64,000 nucleotides of DNA from Zobellella iuensis. Lineage in GTDB: Bacteria; Pseudomonadota; Gammaproteobacteria; Enterobacterales; Aeromonadaceae. The stretch spans positions 105,249 to 169,248 of the forward strand of contig NZ_JAERTZ010000032.1 of NCBI RefSeq assembly GCF_016746085.1, in the 5' to 3' direction. The notes below the pieces were generated by a model. That model saw only the letters and a program-made list of their open reading frames with translations, did no database searches and was not told where the DNA came from. Made by a program: the position numbers and the translations under genes. Of the stretch, positions 46,797 through 57,346 are shown piece by piece (the stretch's first letter is position 1; each line of letters opens with the position of its first letter).

Positions 46797-46861
46797 GGAA
46801 TTGCATTTGATTGGTTATTGAATTAGCCTGCGCCCACTGTTTTTCAGGGGAGAGGTGAAGA

Positions 46862-48871
46862 GTGCGCAATACCATACAGGCCCCCAGGGGCTCCTTGTCC
46901 GTCCTGGCGGTCGCCATCGGCCTGGCCTTGCCGGCCCAGGCCGATGAAGTCCGCCTGGCGGACGAGGTGCTGGTCCAGGCCAGCCGCAGCAACAGCACGG
47001 TAGCACAAAGCAAGCGCAGCGTGGCCGTGGTGAGCCGTCAGCAACTGGACGAACGCCAGCCCGATACGGTGGCACAGGCGCTGAAGTACGAGCCCAATAT
47101 CGAGATCGCGGGCGGGCCCCGGGGCAATATCCAGTCACCGGTGATCCGCGGCCTGTCCGGCAACCGGGTGCTGCAGCTGGTGGACGGTGCCCGCCAGAAC
47201 TTCAATGCTGGCCACAGGGGGACCTACCAGATGGATCCCGAGCTGCTGGAGCAGATCGATGTGATCAAGGGGCCGGCCAGCAGCCTCTGGGGCAGCGGCG
47301 CCATCGGCGGCGTGGTGGCCCAGACCAGCCGGGATGGCCGGGATCTGCTCAAGCCCGGCCAGTTGTTCGGCGGCTACGTCAAGCAAAGCCACGGCACCGC
47401 CGCCGATAATGACAAGAGCAGCGCGGCCCTCTACGGCCAGCTGGGCGAAGGGCTGGATGTGCTGGTGAACGGTTATTATCGGGAGAACGACGATATCCGC
47501 CTGGGCGATGGCCGGGAGCTGGCCGACTCGGCGGAGCGGGGCAAGGGCGGTATGCTGAAGCTGGGCTGGCAGTTGGATGAACACCAGCGGCTGACCCTGT
47601 CCCACCGCCGCCACGAGCTGGACGGCGCCGTGCCGAGCAACCCGTCGGCCGAGGTCGGCACCAGCAGTCCCCTTATTGAGCGGTCGCTGCAGGACGACAA
47701 TACGGTGCTCGGCTATCGGTTCGACCCCGCCTCGCCCCTGGTGGATCTGGATGTCACCCTGTATCGCAACGACACCCGGGTGGAGGAATGGCGCCTTGCC
47801 CAGCAGCAGCAGGACAGTACCGACTACCGCACCCATGGCCTGAACCTGGTCAACCGCTCGCAATTGCCCTGGGCCGGGCTGACCTACGGGGTGGACTGGT
47901 TTAACGACAAGAGTGAAGGGGTGCGCAGCGGTGCCAACCGGCCGGTGCCGGCCGACGGCCGCACCGAGGTGATCGGCGGCTTCGTGCAGGCAGACCTGCC
48001 CCTGGCCGAAGGCTGGACCCTGAGTCCGGCCCTGCGCTACGACCGCTTCGACACCGAAGCCCGGAATATCGAGGGTTCCCAGCGGGATGAGAGCGAGTGG
48101 TCCAAGTCCCTGGCCCTGAGCTGGCAGGCCACCGACTGGCTGGAGCTTATCGCCCGCTACGATGAAGCCTTCCGGGCGCCCACCAGCGAGGAGCTGTACA
48201 CCACAGGTACCCACTTCAGCCTGGGGCCCATGGGCAGCAACCTGTTCGTGCCCAACCCGGAGCTGCGCCCGGAAAAGGCGGCGCAGAAGGAGCTGATCGC
48301 CCGGGCCGACTTCGGCGGGGTGCTGGCCGCGAACGACCGCCTGAGGCTCAGTGCCAGCCTGTTCGACAACGATGTCGAGGACTTTATCGAGCAGCAGGTG
48401 ACCATGGACTTCGTCAACCGGGTGTTCGAAACCCGCTACCGGAATGTGCAGAACGCCGAACTGAAAGGCGGTGAGCTGGCGCTCGACTACGATTGGCGGG
48501 AGCTGGAGCTGGGCCTGTCCTACGGCCGTACCCGGGGCAAGGACAAGTCCGACGGCGGCGCCCTGGAAGGGATCCCCGCCGACAAGTGGGTGGCCAGTGC
48601 CGGCTACTGGCTGCTCGATCGCCAGCTCAGGCTGGGCACGCGCCTGACCCATGCCCACGGCCAACGGCGGGTACCGGCGGAACATGGTCAGGACTACGAC
48701 AACTATACCCTGCTGGATCTGGGCGCCAACTGGTACGGACGGGGCAGCCTGGAGGGGCTGGAGCTCGGGCTGGTGGCGGACAACCTGACCGACCGCTACT
48801 ATCGTCGGGCTTTCGAGCAGCTCTATGAACCCGGGCGCAATATCAAGCTCAGCGCCCTCTATCGCTTTTAA
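46862..48871 (+). CDS. TonB-dependent haem receptor
   Basis: 669 residues, starting at GTG with GGAGAGGTGA upstream. A signal peptide ends near AQADEVRL. The plug domain has ADEVLVQASRSNSTVAQSKR and PVIRGLSGNRVLQLVDGARQ. The barrel shows the haem-receptor FRAP-His-NPEL signature: FRAPTSEELY, TGTHFSLG and PNPELRPEKA. It ends in Phe (SALYRF). It imports haem across the outer membrane (HutA/HugA/HmuR type), driven by the adjacent TonB-ExbB-ExbD. Confidence 0.95.
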   Translation: MRNTIQAPRGSLSVLAVAIGLALPAQADEVRLADEVLVQASRSNSTVAQSKRSVAVVSRQQLDERQPDTVAQALKYEPNIEIAGGPRGNIQSPVIRGLSGNRVLQLVDGARQNFNAGHRGTYQMDPELLEQIDVIKGPASSLWGSGAIGGVVAQTSRDGRDLLKPGQLFGGYVKQSHGTAADNDKSSAALYGQLGEGLDVLVNGYYRENDDIRLGDGRELADSAERGKGGMLKLGWQLDEHQRLTLSHRRHELDGAVPSNPSAEVGTSSPLIERSLQDDNTVLGYRFDPASPLVDLDVTLYRNDTRVEEWRLAQQQQDSTDYRTHGLNLVNRSQLPWAGLTYGVDWFNDKSEGVRSGANRPVPADGRTEVIGGFVQADLPLAEGWTLSPALRYDRFDTEARNIEGSQRDESEWSKSLALSWQATDWLELIARYDEAFRAPTSEELYTTGTHFSLGPMGSNLFVPNPELRPEKAAQKELIARADFGGVLAANDRLRLSASLFDNDVEDFIEQQVTMDFVNRVFETRYRNVQNAELKGGELALDYDWRELELGLSYGRTRGKDKSDGGALEGIPADKWVASAGYWLLDRQLRLGTRLTHAHGQRRVPAEHGQDYDNYTLLDLGANWYGRGSLEGLELGLVADNLTDRYYRRAFEQLYEPGRNIKLSALYRF

Positions 48872-48892
48872 TCTGTCTAACAGGGTATGAAA

Positions 48893-49396
48893 ATGTCGGA
48901 ATTAACCCAGAAGATCACCCGGCTGCTGGAAGAGCAGCCGGGACTCAGGACGGTGGAAATGGCGGCCCTGCTCGGGATCAGCGAATGGCAGCTGGTCAGC
49001 CGGCTGCCGGCCGAGCTGTGCCGCGGGCTGGCGGGCGAACATGTCCGCACCATACTGGAGCAGGTGGCCGAATGGGGGCCGGTGACCACTATTGTGGAAG
49101 TGGCCGGCTCGGTGTTCGAGGTCAAGGCCGCCCTGCCCAGGGGACGCTTGGGTCACGGCTATTTCAACCTGTTCGGCCAGCCGGGGCAGTTGCATGGCCA
49201 TCTCAAGCTGGAGGCCATGGCCCATGTGGCCCTGCTGAGCAAGCCCCACCGGGGCAAGGAGGCCCACGCCATGGTGTTCTACGATGCCGAAGGGCACTGT
49301 ATTTTCAAAATTTACCTGGGCCGTGATGAACGGGGTGAACTGTTCCCCGAGCAGGTCCGGGCATTCAACGCACTGAAGGAGTTGGCCAATGACTGA
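48893..49396 (+). CDS. hutX: Haem utilisation cytosolic carrier protein HutX
   Basis: 167 residues, HutX/HuvX/HugX family. ITRLLEEQPGLRTVEMAALL followed by GISEWQLVSRLPAELC, VEVAGSVFEVKAALPRG and LEAMAHVALLSKPHRGKEAH are typical. ATG at 48893 has AGGG seven bases before it; an ATG at 48887 is in frame. It is known in Vibrio to hand haem to HutZ. It overlaps hutZ by eight bases. The usual radical-SAM partner hutW is not present between the receptor and hutX. Confidence 0.9.
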   Translation: MSELTQKITRLLEEQPGLRTVEMAALLGISEWQLVSRLPAELCRGLAGEHVRTILEQVAEWGPVTTIVEVAGSVFEVKAALPRGRLGHGYFNLFGQPGQLHGHLKLEAMAHVALLSKPHRGKEAHAMVFYDAEGHCIFKIYLGRDERGELFPEQVRAFNALKELAND

Positions 49397-49916
49397 GAAA
49401 CAAGCCCGGCTGCAGGGTCGGCTGGAACCCGAAATCCGTGAATTCCGCGACCGGGCCCGGACCCTGGTGCTGGCCACGGTGGACGGGGAGGGCAATCCCA
49501 ATGTCAGCTATGCCCCCTTCGCCCTGCGGGAGGACGGCTACTATATCCTGATCAGCGAAATCGCCCGCCATACCCGCAACCTGCTGGCCAATCCCAAGGT
49601 GTCGTTGATGATGATCGAGGACGAGCAGGACAGCCGCCAGCTGTTCGCCCGCAAGCGGCTGACCTTCGATGCCCGCCCCGAGCGGGTGGCGCGGGACTCG
49701 CCCGAATGGCAAGCCGGCATCCGTGCCCTAGAGACGCGCTTCGGCGATACCGTTACCGGCCTGAGCGGGCTGGGGGATTTCCACCTGTTCCGGCTGGTGC
49801 CGCAGCAGGGGCTCTTCGTCAAGGGCTTCGGCCAGGCCTTCGCGGTGAGCGGTGACGACCTGGTGGACCTGCTGCACCTGAGCGAGGGGCACAAGCCGCT
49901 GGCGGAAAACGCCTGA
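49389..49916 (+). CDS. hutZ: Haem utilisation protein HutZ
   Basis: 175 residues, split-barrel flavin-reductase-like fold. RTLVLATVDGEGNPNVSYAP, the strand block YYILISEIARHTRNLLANPK, and LSGLGDFHLFRLVPQQGLFV match HutZ, a haem-degrading protein of the HugZ family. Its start lies within the end of hutX, so translation is coupled. A terminator follows. Confidence 0.92.
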   Translation: MTEKQARLQGRLEPEIREFRDRARTLVLATVDGEGNPNVSYAPFALREDGYYILISEIARHTRNLLANPKVSLMMIEDEQDSRQLFARKRLTFDARPERVARDSPEWQAGIRALETRFGDTVTGLSGLGDFHLFRLVPQQGLFVKGFGQAFAVSGDDLVDLLHLSEGHKPLAENA

Positions 49917-49923
49917 TCCGTTG

Positions 49924-49960
49924 AAAGCCCGGGAAGTGACTGAATTCCACGGGCTTTTTT
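49924..49960 (+). terminator. Rho-independent terminator of the receptor-hutX-hutZ arm
   Basis: AAAGCCCG and CGGGCTTT form the stem, with an inner GGAA/TTCC extension and TTTTTT after it. It starts seven bases after the hutZ stop. Confidence 0.9.
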
Positions 49961-50049
49961 GTCATTTTTGTTTGCACCCCCCCGGCCTCTGTGTCACAAC
50001 ATGGTGCATACTATGATGAGGTTCCGGCCCCAGACAAAAAGGACAAAGC

Positions 50050-50490
50050 ATGGCTATAGAATCTGTTGGCGACATCATGGCCCGCCAGTTGCTGACCCTG
50101 GCCCAGGATGCCAGCCTGAAGGACGCCCACGATCTGATGCGGGAAAAGAGCATCCGCCATATCCCGGTGGTGAACAAGGACAGCGGCCAACTGCTCGGGG
50201 TGCTGACCCAGAAGCGGATGATCGCCACCGTCATGAGCCTGCTGGCGGACTACGGCGTCAGCGCCCTGGAGCGGCGCGAGCGCCAGATCCGGGTGATGGA
50301 CATCATCGACTCGGACTTCGAGAGCGTGGACGCCAAGGCGCCGCTGACCGAGGTGGTGCCCTTCTTCCTCAGCAACAAGCACGGTTGCCTGACGGTGGTG
50401 GACGACGAAGGGCGGCTGCAGGGCATGGTCACCTCTTCCGACTTCGTGCGCCTGTGCGCCGAACTGCTGAAGGAAAGGGCGGGAAGCTAG
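50050..50490 (+). CDS. CBS-domain pair protein
   Basis: 146 residues made of two CBS repeats: VGDIMARQLLTLAQDASLKD followed by REKSIRHIPVVNKDSGQLLG, and RVMDIIDSDFESVDAKAPLT followed by NKHGCLTVVDDEGRLQGMVT. Such free-standing CBS proteins bind adenine nucleotides and regulate partner enzymes. No partner is evident from neighbours. AGGACAAAGC lies upstream of the ATG. Confidence 0.88.
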   Translation: MAIESVGDIMARQLLTLAQDASLKDAHDLMREKSIRHIPVVNKDSGQLLGVLTQKRMIATVMSLLADYGVSALERRERQIRVMDIIDSDFESVDAKAPLTEVVPFFLSNKHGCLTVVDDEGRLQGMVTSSDFVRLCAELLKERAGS

Positions 50491-50513
50491 AAGCCTGAAG
50501 CCGGAAGCTGAAA

Positions 50514-50580
50514 GTAGGGTCGACTTCAGTCGACCAAACCACAGCGCCGGGGCTGGGTGGTCCACTGAAGTGGACCCTAC
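50514..50580. repeat. Nested inverted repeat (GTAGGGTC...GACCCTAC)
   Basis: GTAGGGTCGACTTCAGTCGA with CC at 50514-50535 and its near reverse complement at 50559-50580 match in 20 of 22 positions. Each arm is itself a palindrome (TCGACTTCAGTCGA and TCCACTGAAGTGGA). It is flanked by GGAAGC-rich DNA, between convergent genes. This looks like a dispersed intergenic repeat. Confidence 0.65.
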
Positions 50581-50636
50581 AGGAAGCCGGAAGACAGGAA
50601 CTGAAGTTCACGTCCTTCCGCCTCCAGCTGCCAGCC

Positions 50637-51197
50637 TCAAGCCGGGTAATGGATCAGGTTGTAAAACACGGCGGGCTCCCTGCCCGGGTTGCGATAGCCG
50701 TGGGGCCGGTCGGCGTGGAAGCGCACCGCCGCGCCCGGCCCCAGCCGCTGCCATTCCCCGTCCAGCAGCAGCTCCATCTCTCCGTTCTGCACTATCACGT
50801 GCTCGATCACCCCGCGGTCGTGCGGATCCGATAACTGCTCATGGCCCGGCAGCAGGGTCAGCTCGAACATCTCGAAGCCGAAGCGGGCCTCGAAGGGAAA
50901 CAGCGGCGCCACCAGCATGCCGTCGCCGGCCGGCTGCCGGCGCAGGGCGTCCGTCTGCCGGTAGAGGGGGCCCGGATGCGGCTCGGGCACCGGCTCCAGG
51001 AAGGTGGACAGGGAGGTGTGGAAGCCGCCGGCGATTTTCCACAGGGTGGCGACGGTGGGGCTGGACTCGCCCCGCTCTATCTGACCCAGCATCGCCTTGC
51101 TGACCCCGGTTTCCCGGGCACAGGCGTCCAGGCTCCAGCCCCGCTCCCGGCGCAGGGCCTTGAGGGTGTCCGCCAGGTATTGGTTCGGCTCTTTCAT
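50637..51197 (-). CDS. XRE-family regulator with C-terminal cupin domain
   Basis: 186 residues. The helix-turn-helix (residues about 8-60) is LKALRRERGWSLDACARETG then VSKAMLGQIERGESSPTVAT. The cupin part has DPHDRGVIEHVIVQNGEMEL and AVRFHADRPHGYRNPG. The ATG at 51197 is preferred to upstream starts because it begins the conserved N-terminus. It is divergent from the benE-like gene with paired palindromes between, so it probably represses that carrier and itself. The cupin may sense a ligand. Confidence 0.92.
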   Translation of the reverse strand: MKEPNQYLADTLKALRRERGWSLDACARETGVSKAMLGQIERGESSPTVATLWKIAGGFHTSLSTFLEPVPEPHPGPLYRQTDALRRQPAGDGMLVAPLFPFEARFGFEMFELTLLPGHEQLSDPHDRGVIEHVIVQNGEMELLLDGEWQRLGPGAAVRFHADRPHGYRNPGREPAVFYNLIHYPA

Positions 51198-51233
51198 CAC
51201 AGTTTCCCGCTTTTCCTGCTTGGCTCGCTGTTG

Positions 51234-51284
51234 TGCGTTATAGCATACATTTGCTAGCATGGCTTTCTTATGCGTTATAACGCA
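51234..51284. promoter_or_regulatory. Paired operators between the XRE-cupin and BenE genes
   Basis: TGCGTTATAACGCA at 51271-51284 is a perfect 14-bp palindrome and TGCGTTATAGCATA at 51234-51247 shares its first nine bases, 37 bases upstream. The sites straddle likely -35 and -10 elements of the divergent promoters (TTGCTA at 51251 and GTTATAA at 51274). Confidence 0.6.
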
Positions 51285-51300
51285 CAATCAGGAGCCCGCC

Positions 51301-52449
51301 ATGTTCAGCTTGTCCCATCTTTCCGCCGGTTTTATCGCCGTGCTGGTCGGTTACACCAGCTCGGCGGCCATCATCTTCCAGGCCGCGGCCGCCGCCGGGG
51401 CCAGCCAGGCCGAGACCGGCTCCTGGATGTGGGCCTTGGGCATCGGCATGGGGCTGACCTGCATCGGCTTTTCCCTGCGCTACCGGGAGCCGGTGCTCAC
51501 CGCCTGGTCGACCCCGGGGGCGGCGCTGCTGGTGACGGCGCTGGCCGGGGTGCCCATGAGCGAGGCCATCGGCGTCTTCCTGTTCAGCTCGGCGCTGATC
51601 CTGCTGTGCGGCCTGACCGGCTGGTTCGACAAGATCATGCGGCTGGTGCCGGCGGGGCTGGCGGCGGCCATGCTGGGCGGGGTGCTGCTGAAGTTCGGCC
51701 TGGACTTGTTCGCCTCGGCCCAGACCCAGCCGCTGCTGGTGGCGGCCATGCTGGCGACTTACCTGGCCCTGCGCCGGCGGCTGCCGCGCTACGTGATCCC
51801 GCTCAGCCTGCTGGCCGGGCTGCTGGTCGCCGGCGGTGACGGCCTGCTGCGTTTCGACGGTTTCGAGTGGCAGTTGGCCCGGCCGGTGCTGATGACGCCC
51901 GAGTTTTCCCTCACCAGCCTGCTCGGCGTCGGCATCCCCCTGTTTATGGTGACCATGGCCTCCCAGAACGTGCCCGGCATCGCCGTGCTGCGGGCCCACG
52001 GCTACCACACCCCGGCCTCGCCGCTGGTCGGCTGGACCGGCTTCACCGGCCTGCTGCTGGCGCCTTTCGGCGGCTTCGCCTTCAACCTGGCGGCGATCAG
52101 CGCGGCGGTGTGCATGGGCAAGGAGGTGGACCCGGATCCCAAGCAGCGCTACAAGGCGGCGGTGTGGGCCGGGGTCTTCTACCTGCTGATGGGGCTGTTC
52201 GGCGCCACCGTGGTGGGGCTGTTCGCCGCCCTGCCGGGGGAGCTGGTGATGGCCATCGCCGGCCTGGCGCTGCTCGGCACCATCGGCACCAGCCTGACGG
52301 TAGCCCTGGCCAACGAGCAGGAGCGGGACGCCGCCCTGCTCACCTTTATGATCACCGCCTCGGGCCTGGCCCTGTTCGGCATCGGCAGCGCCTTCTGGGG
52401 CCTGGTGATCGGCGGCGGGGTGCACTGGCTCAACCGCCGGCGGCAATAA
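51301..52449 (+). CDS. BenE-family benzoate/H+ symporter-like carrier
   Basis: 382-residue membrane protein with about 12 segments. Family features are LVGYTSSAAIIFQAAAAAGA, YREPVLTAWSTPGAALLVTA and FMVTMASQNVPGIAVLRAHG. BenE homologues import benzoate-like acids, but many are uncharacterised and near an XRE-cupin regulator, as here. CAGGAGC precedes the ATG. A role for the window's aromatic-acid locus is possible but unsupported. Confidence 0.92.
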   Translation: MFSLSHLSAGFIAVLVGYTSSAAIIFQAAAAAGASQAETGSWMWALGIGMGLTCIGFSLRYREPVLTAWSTPGAALLVTALAGVPMSEAIGVFLFSSALILLCGLTGWFDKIMRLVPAGLAAAMLGGVLLKFGLDLFASAQTQPLLVAAMLATYLALRRRLPRYVIPLSLLAGLLVAGGDGLLRFDGFEWQLARPVLMTPEFSLTSLLGVGIPLFMVTMASQNVPGIAVLRAHGYHTPASPLVGWTGFTGLLLAPFGGFAFNLAAISAAVCMGKEVDPDPKQRYKAAVWAGVFYLLMGLFGATVVGLFAALPGELVMAIAGLALLGTIGTSLTVALANEQERDAALLTFMITASGLALFGIGSAFWGLVIGGGVHWLNRRRQ

Positions 52450-52451
52450 CA

Positions 52452-52477
52452 ACAACCCCGGCGGGTGCCGGGGTTGT
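52452..52477. terminator. Hairpin between convergent benE-like and rhlE genes
   Basis: ACAACCCCGGC and GCCGGGGTTGT form a perfect 11-bp stem with a four-base loop. It lies in the 33-base gap between convergent stops. T-runs are weak on both sides. Confidence 0.55.
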
Positions 52478-52482
52478 GGGGG

Positions 52483-53781
<1,299 letters not shown>

Positions 53782-53873
53782 GAAACTCCGGGGGTAATAG
53801 GGGTCCTGACGGACGGATGAGGCAAAAATGGCTTGCAATGGCGGGATGATAACAGAAAAGCGGGATTGGGCAT

Positions 53874-53902
53874 AAAAAAGCAGGGGTTGTCCCCCTGCTT
53901 TT
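53874..53902 (-). terminator. Rho-independent terminator of the porin gene
   Basis: On the minus strand AAAAGCAGGGG and CCCCTGCTTTT form the stem, with TTTTTT after it. It begins a few bases after the porin stop. Confidence 0.88.
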
Positions 53903-53905
53903 GGC

Positions 53906-55027
53906 TTAGAAATGGTATTTGAAGCGCACCCGGGCGCCGTAGCGATCGGTGGCGGTGGTGGACTCGGCCACATCGAAATCGGACCAGTAGGCACCGAGCA
54001 GGATATTGAAGTTGTCCAGATCCAGCACGTTGTCGAACCGGTAGGAGGTATAAAGGGTGTTGCTCTTCTGGACGCCTTCCAGGTACTCGTAGCCGGCGGC
54101 GGCCTCGTCTATCTTGTTGCGGCCGTAGATATAGCCCAGGCCGAACTGGTTGAACAGCACGTTGGCGCCCAGGGTCAGGTTCTCTTCGTTCAGCGCATCC
54201 AGGTAGGCGGCGTTGAGGTTGGCCTTGATGACGCCGGACTGCCAGCCGAAGGTGGTGCCGTAACCGGTGCGGCGAGCCACCTTGCGGCCTTCGGCGTCGA
54301 TGATGGCGTCTTCCACCAGGTTGTGCTCGGCACCCAGCGCCCAGCTGAAGTCGCCCAGCTGCCAGCGCAGTGCCGGCCGCACCACTATGGAGTCCTTGTC
54401 CTTGGTCAGCTCATGGCCGTGGTAGCGGCGGGCACCGTCGACCACATTGAACAGGTCGCTGCGATCGCCGAACAGGGTGGCCAGCTCCAGGTAAAGATCG
54501 CCCAACTGGCGGCTGACCATCACATGACCCGCGTCGCCGGCGCGGCCGCGGGCTTCCTTGGCCATGTACAGGTAGGCGGAGCCGTCGGTGTAGAGGCCGG
54601 AAGAGGTGTCACCGGAGTGCTCCACGAACACGTCCTGGCCCAGGGGGAAGAGATCCAGCGCCTCGAAGCGGCCGATCTTCATCTCGCCCACATCGTCGCG
54701 GCCGAAGGCGAACCAGGCGTCGTCCGAGCCCACACCGCCGTTGGTGGCCAGGGTGGGCTGGGCCTTGACCCTGGCGTAGGCGCCGGAGTCGGCGACCCGC
54801 TCCCCGGAGACGTCGAGCAGCAGCCGGCCGGTCTGGTCCCAACGGTCGTTGCGACCGTCGTTACGATAGAGGTTGCTGTCTTCCTGCTTGTTGGCGGCGT
54901 TGACGTCGAACTCCACGTCGCCGCCCAGGCTCAGGCGGCCCTTGCTGCCTTCCCAGCTGATTTCCGCCATGGCGGAGGTGGCTGTTCCTGCGACCAGCAG
55001 TGCTACCAGCAGAGGTTTCCTTGTCAT
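53906..55027 (-). CDS. Outer-membrane porin, carbohydrate/general porin type
   Basis: 373 residues with signal peptide [20 protein letters not shown] and cleavage after AMA. The mature protein starts [20 protein letters not shown] and alternates hydrophobic residues as a beta-barrel. It ends RVRFKYHF with C-terminal Phe. The pattern resembles RafY/OmpC-like porins of Aeromonas and Vibrio, but I cannot fix the solute. Upstream is a long AT-rich gene-free region that probably contains its promoter. Confidence 0.88.
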   Translation of the reverse strand: MTRKPLLVALLVAGTATSAMAEISWEGSKGRLSLGGDVEFDVNAANKQEDSNLYRNDGRNDRWDQTGRLLLDVSGERVADSGAYARVKAQPTLATNGGVGSDDAWFAFGRDDVGEMKIGRFEALDLFPLGQDVFVEHSGDTSSGLYTDGSAYLYMAKEARGRAGDAGHVMVSRQLGDLYLELATLFGDRSDLFNVVDGARRYHGHELTKDKDSIVVRPALRWQLGDFSWALGAEHNLVEDAIIDAEGRKVARRTGYGTTFGWQSGVIKANLNAAYLDALNEENLTLGANVLFNQFGLGYIYGRNKIDEAAAGYEYLEGVQKSNTLYTSYRFDNVLDLDNFNILLGAYWSDFDVAESTTATDRYGARVRFKYHF

Positions 55028-55815
55028 TACTTACTCCTTCTCAGGTTGCGATGGTATCCGCCGCCGCTGCGCTTGGTTTCCGGTCCTCGCCTTCGGGCCC
55101 GACAGTAGGCGAAAGCGGGCCTTCCGGGGCCGGAAAACAGGCGGCAACAGCTTCGGATTAGATTGAATCCGTTTATGTCATTACATGGGGGGATAAACCC
55201 GGACGGTCAGGGGCGTTTCCGCCGGGGCATCCGGTTCAGACGCCTGCGCCATCGATAAGCGCTATTCCGGGCCTGACGACCTGTGCCGGGTCATCATCCT
55301 TTCCGGTGAGCGGGGTGTGGTCGAAAACGGTGCGAGGCGACGGGGGTGAGCCGTGCCGATAAGGCTGATTCTGCTAAGTATCACTTTTTCATCCATTAAC
55401 AAAGTGGGTATCCGCCGTACCGGCCGGAGCCGGTGCCTGGGGGTCGGTATCGACAGGGTTTGGACGCATCCGTGTCCGTGAGAATGATCCTGCCGTACGG
55501 GATTGGAGTTAACATACCATTAACTTTGTGTTTTGGAATTTTTATTTTGTTGCTATTGATCACGAAATCGTCATTTTATGCTGCATTGCCTTGGTTTATG
55601 GCGTGATGAGAGATGGCTGTTTTGGATGAAAGTTTTCATGTTTATTTAAAATGATTGGATATTGATTGGTTTGTAGAGGCGTAGACGGCAAGAGGTTATC
55701 GCTCGGGAGTCATGGCATTACCGGGCAGATATACGCTGGTCAAGGCCCATGGGCGGGCGGACGCCCGCTTCTGGTGTGGGCTCCGTCCGACCGGAGCCCA
55801 CTGCAAGGCATATGT
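55028..55815. other. AT-rich gene-free stretch between porin and tctA-like gene
   Basis: About 790 bases without a supported gene. Bases 55500-55680 are far more AT-rich than the rest of the window. GGATT...GAATCC (about 55156-55171) is an inverted repeat at the likely porin promoter. Hairpins near the right end are GCGGGCG...CGCCCGC (55753-55768) and the perfect GTGGGCTCCG/CGGAGCCCAC stem at 55776-55801, which may act in termination after the tctA-like gene. The AT-rich part could be a promoter or protein-binding region. Confidence 0.5.
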
Positions 55816-57324
55816 TCAGGCGGCTGCCGGTTTGGGCCGCAGCAGGTCCAAGCCGTGTTTCAATAACGGGAAGAGCAGCGATACCGCGGTGAGCACCAGC
55901 AGCCAGAGGGCGATTGGCTTGTCGATGAAGGTCAGCCAGCTGCCATCGGAAATCTGCAGCGCCCGGCGCAGGGATTCCTCCATCATGCTGCCCAGGATCA
56001 AGGCGAGGATGAGCGGTGCCGTCGGAAAGCCAAAGCGTTTCATGCCGAGCCCCAGCAGGCCGAATCCCAGCAACAGCAGCAGATCGGCGATGGCGAAGGT
56101 GGTGCCGTAGATGCCGACCATGCAGAAGATCAGGATGAGCGACAGCAACAGTGGCCGGGGCAGGTCGAGCAGCCGGGCGATATAGGGAATAAGCGGCAGG
56201 TTCAGCACCAGCAGGAAGAGGTTGCCCACATACATGCTGGCGATAACCCCCCAGAACACATCCGGCCTTTGCTCCATCATGGTGGGGCCCGGCGTGATGC
56301 CCATGACCAGCAGGGCGCCGAGCAGCACGGCCGTGGTGCCCGAGCCGGGCACCCCCAGGGTCAGCAGCGGCACGAAGGAGCCGGTGCAGGCGGCATTGTT
56401 GGCCGCCTCGGGCGCGGCAACGCCCTTGAGGTTGCCCTGGCCGAAGCTGTGGCCGTCCTTGGCCAGGCGTTTTTCCATGATGTAGCCGAGGAAGGACGCG
56501 ACTGTGGCGCCGGCGCCCGGCAGTATGCCGACAAAGAAACCCAGCAGGGAGCTGCGTCCGGCGGGAACGGCAATGTCTTTGACCTCGCGGCGTGACAGCC
56601 GGAGCGAGCCGATATTGGCGGTGCTGTCCGATGGCTGATTACCCTTGTGCTGCAGCAACATGCTGAACACCTCCGCCAGGGCGAAGATGCCGAGCGCGAC
56701 CACCAGGAATTCGACGCCGCTGAGTAGGTGCAGGCTGCCGAAGGTGTAGCGCTCGGTGCCGGTCTGCAGATCGATACCGACGATGGAGATCATCATGCCG
56801 AGCACCGCTGCCATCAGGCCCTTGACCAGGGACTTGCCGGACAGGCTGACCACGGCGGTCAGGCCGAGCAGCATCAGGGCGAAATATTCGGCCGGGCCGA
56901 AGCTGACCGCCACTTTCGCCAACAGGGGCGCCACCAGCATCAGGGCCACGGCCGACAGGGTGCCGCCGACAAAGGAGGAATAGGCGGCGATGGCCATGGC
57001 CTTGCCGGCCATGCCCTGGCGGGCTAGGGGATAACCGTCGAAGGAGGTGGCGACGGTGCTGGCGACGCCGGGGGCGTTGAGCAGGATGGAAGAGGTGGAA
57101 CCGCCGAAGATGGCGCCGTAATAGACCCCGGCCATCAGGATCAGGGCCGAGGAGGGCTCCATGCCGAAGGTCATGGGGATCATCAGGGCCAGGGCGCTGA
57201 TGGGCCCCAGGCCCGGCAGCATGCCGATAATTGTGCCGGCGAAGACCCCGATGAAAACATAAAGCAGGTTCATTGGCTCAAAGGCGACACTAAAGCCGGT
57301 GAGCACACCATGGAGTGCGTCCAT
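55816..57324 (-). CDS. TTT transporter large membrane subunit, second system (TctA family)
   Basis: 502 residues with about 12 segments. FAGTIIGMLPGLGPISALAL, GAIFGGSTSSILLNAPGVAS, DGYPLARQGMAG and GRSSLLGFFVGILPGAGATV mark a TctA protein. It is the last gene of a five-gene minus-strand operon with tctB, tctC, tcuB and tcuA and probably forms the channel for tricarballylate or citrate-like acids. Confidence 0.94.
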   Translation of the reverse strand: MDALHGVLTGFSVAFEPMNLLYVFIGVFAGTIIGMLPGLGPISALALMIPMTFGMEPSSALILMAGVYYGAIFGGSTSSILLNAPGVASTVATSFDGYPLARQGMAGKAMAIAAYSSFVGGTLSAVALMLVAPLLAKVAVSFGPAEYFALMLLGLTAVVSLSGKSLVKGLMAAVLGMMISIVGIDLQTGTERYTFGSLHLLSGVEFLVVALGIFALAEVFSMLLQHKGNQPSDSTANIGSLRLSRREVKDIAVPAGRSSLLGFFVGILPGAGATVASFLGYIMEKRLAKDGHSFGQGNLKGVAAPEAANNAACTGSFVPLLTLGVPGSGTTAVLLGALLVMGITPGPTMMEQRPDVFWGVIASMYVGNLFLLVLNLPLIPYIARLLDLPRPLLLSLILIFCMVGIYGTTFAIADLLLLLGFGLLGLGMKRFGFPTAPLILALILGSMMEESLRRALQISDGSWLTFIDKPIALWLLVLTAVSLLFPLLKHGLDLLRPKPAAA

Positions 57325-57346
57325 TGCGAAGTTCTCGTTGTGGTGG

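Noticed and set aside
55028..55815. Small genes or an RNA gene in the large gap
   Set aside because: Short frames lack ribosome sites and family features; no tRNA-like or known riboswitch structure was seen.
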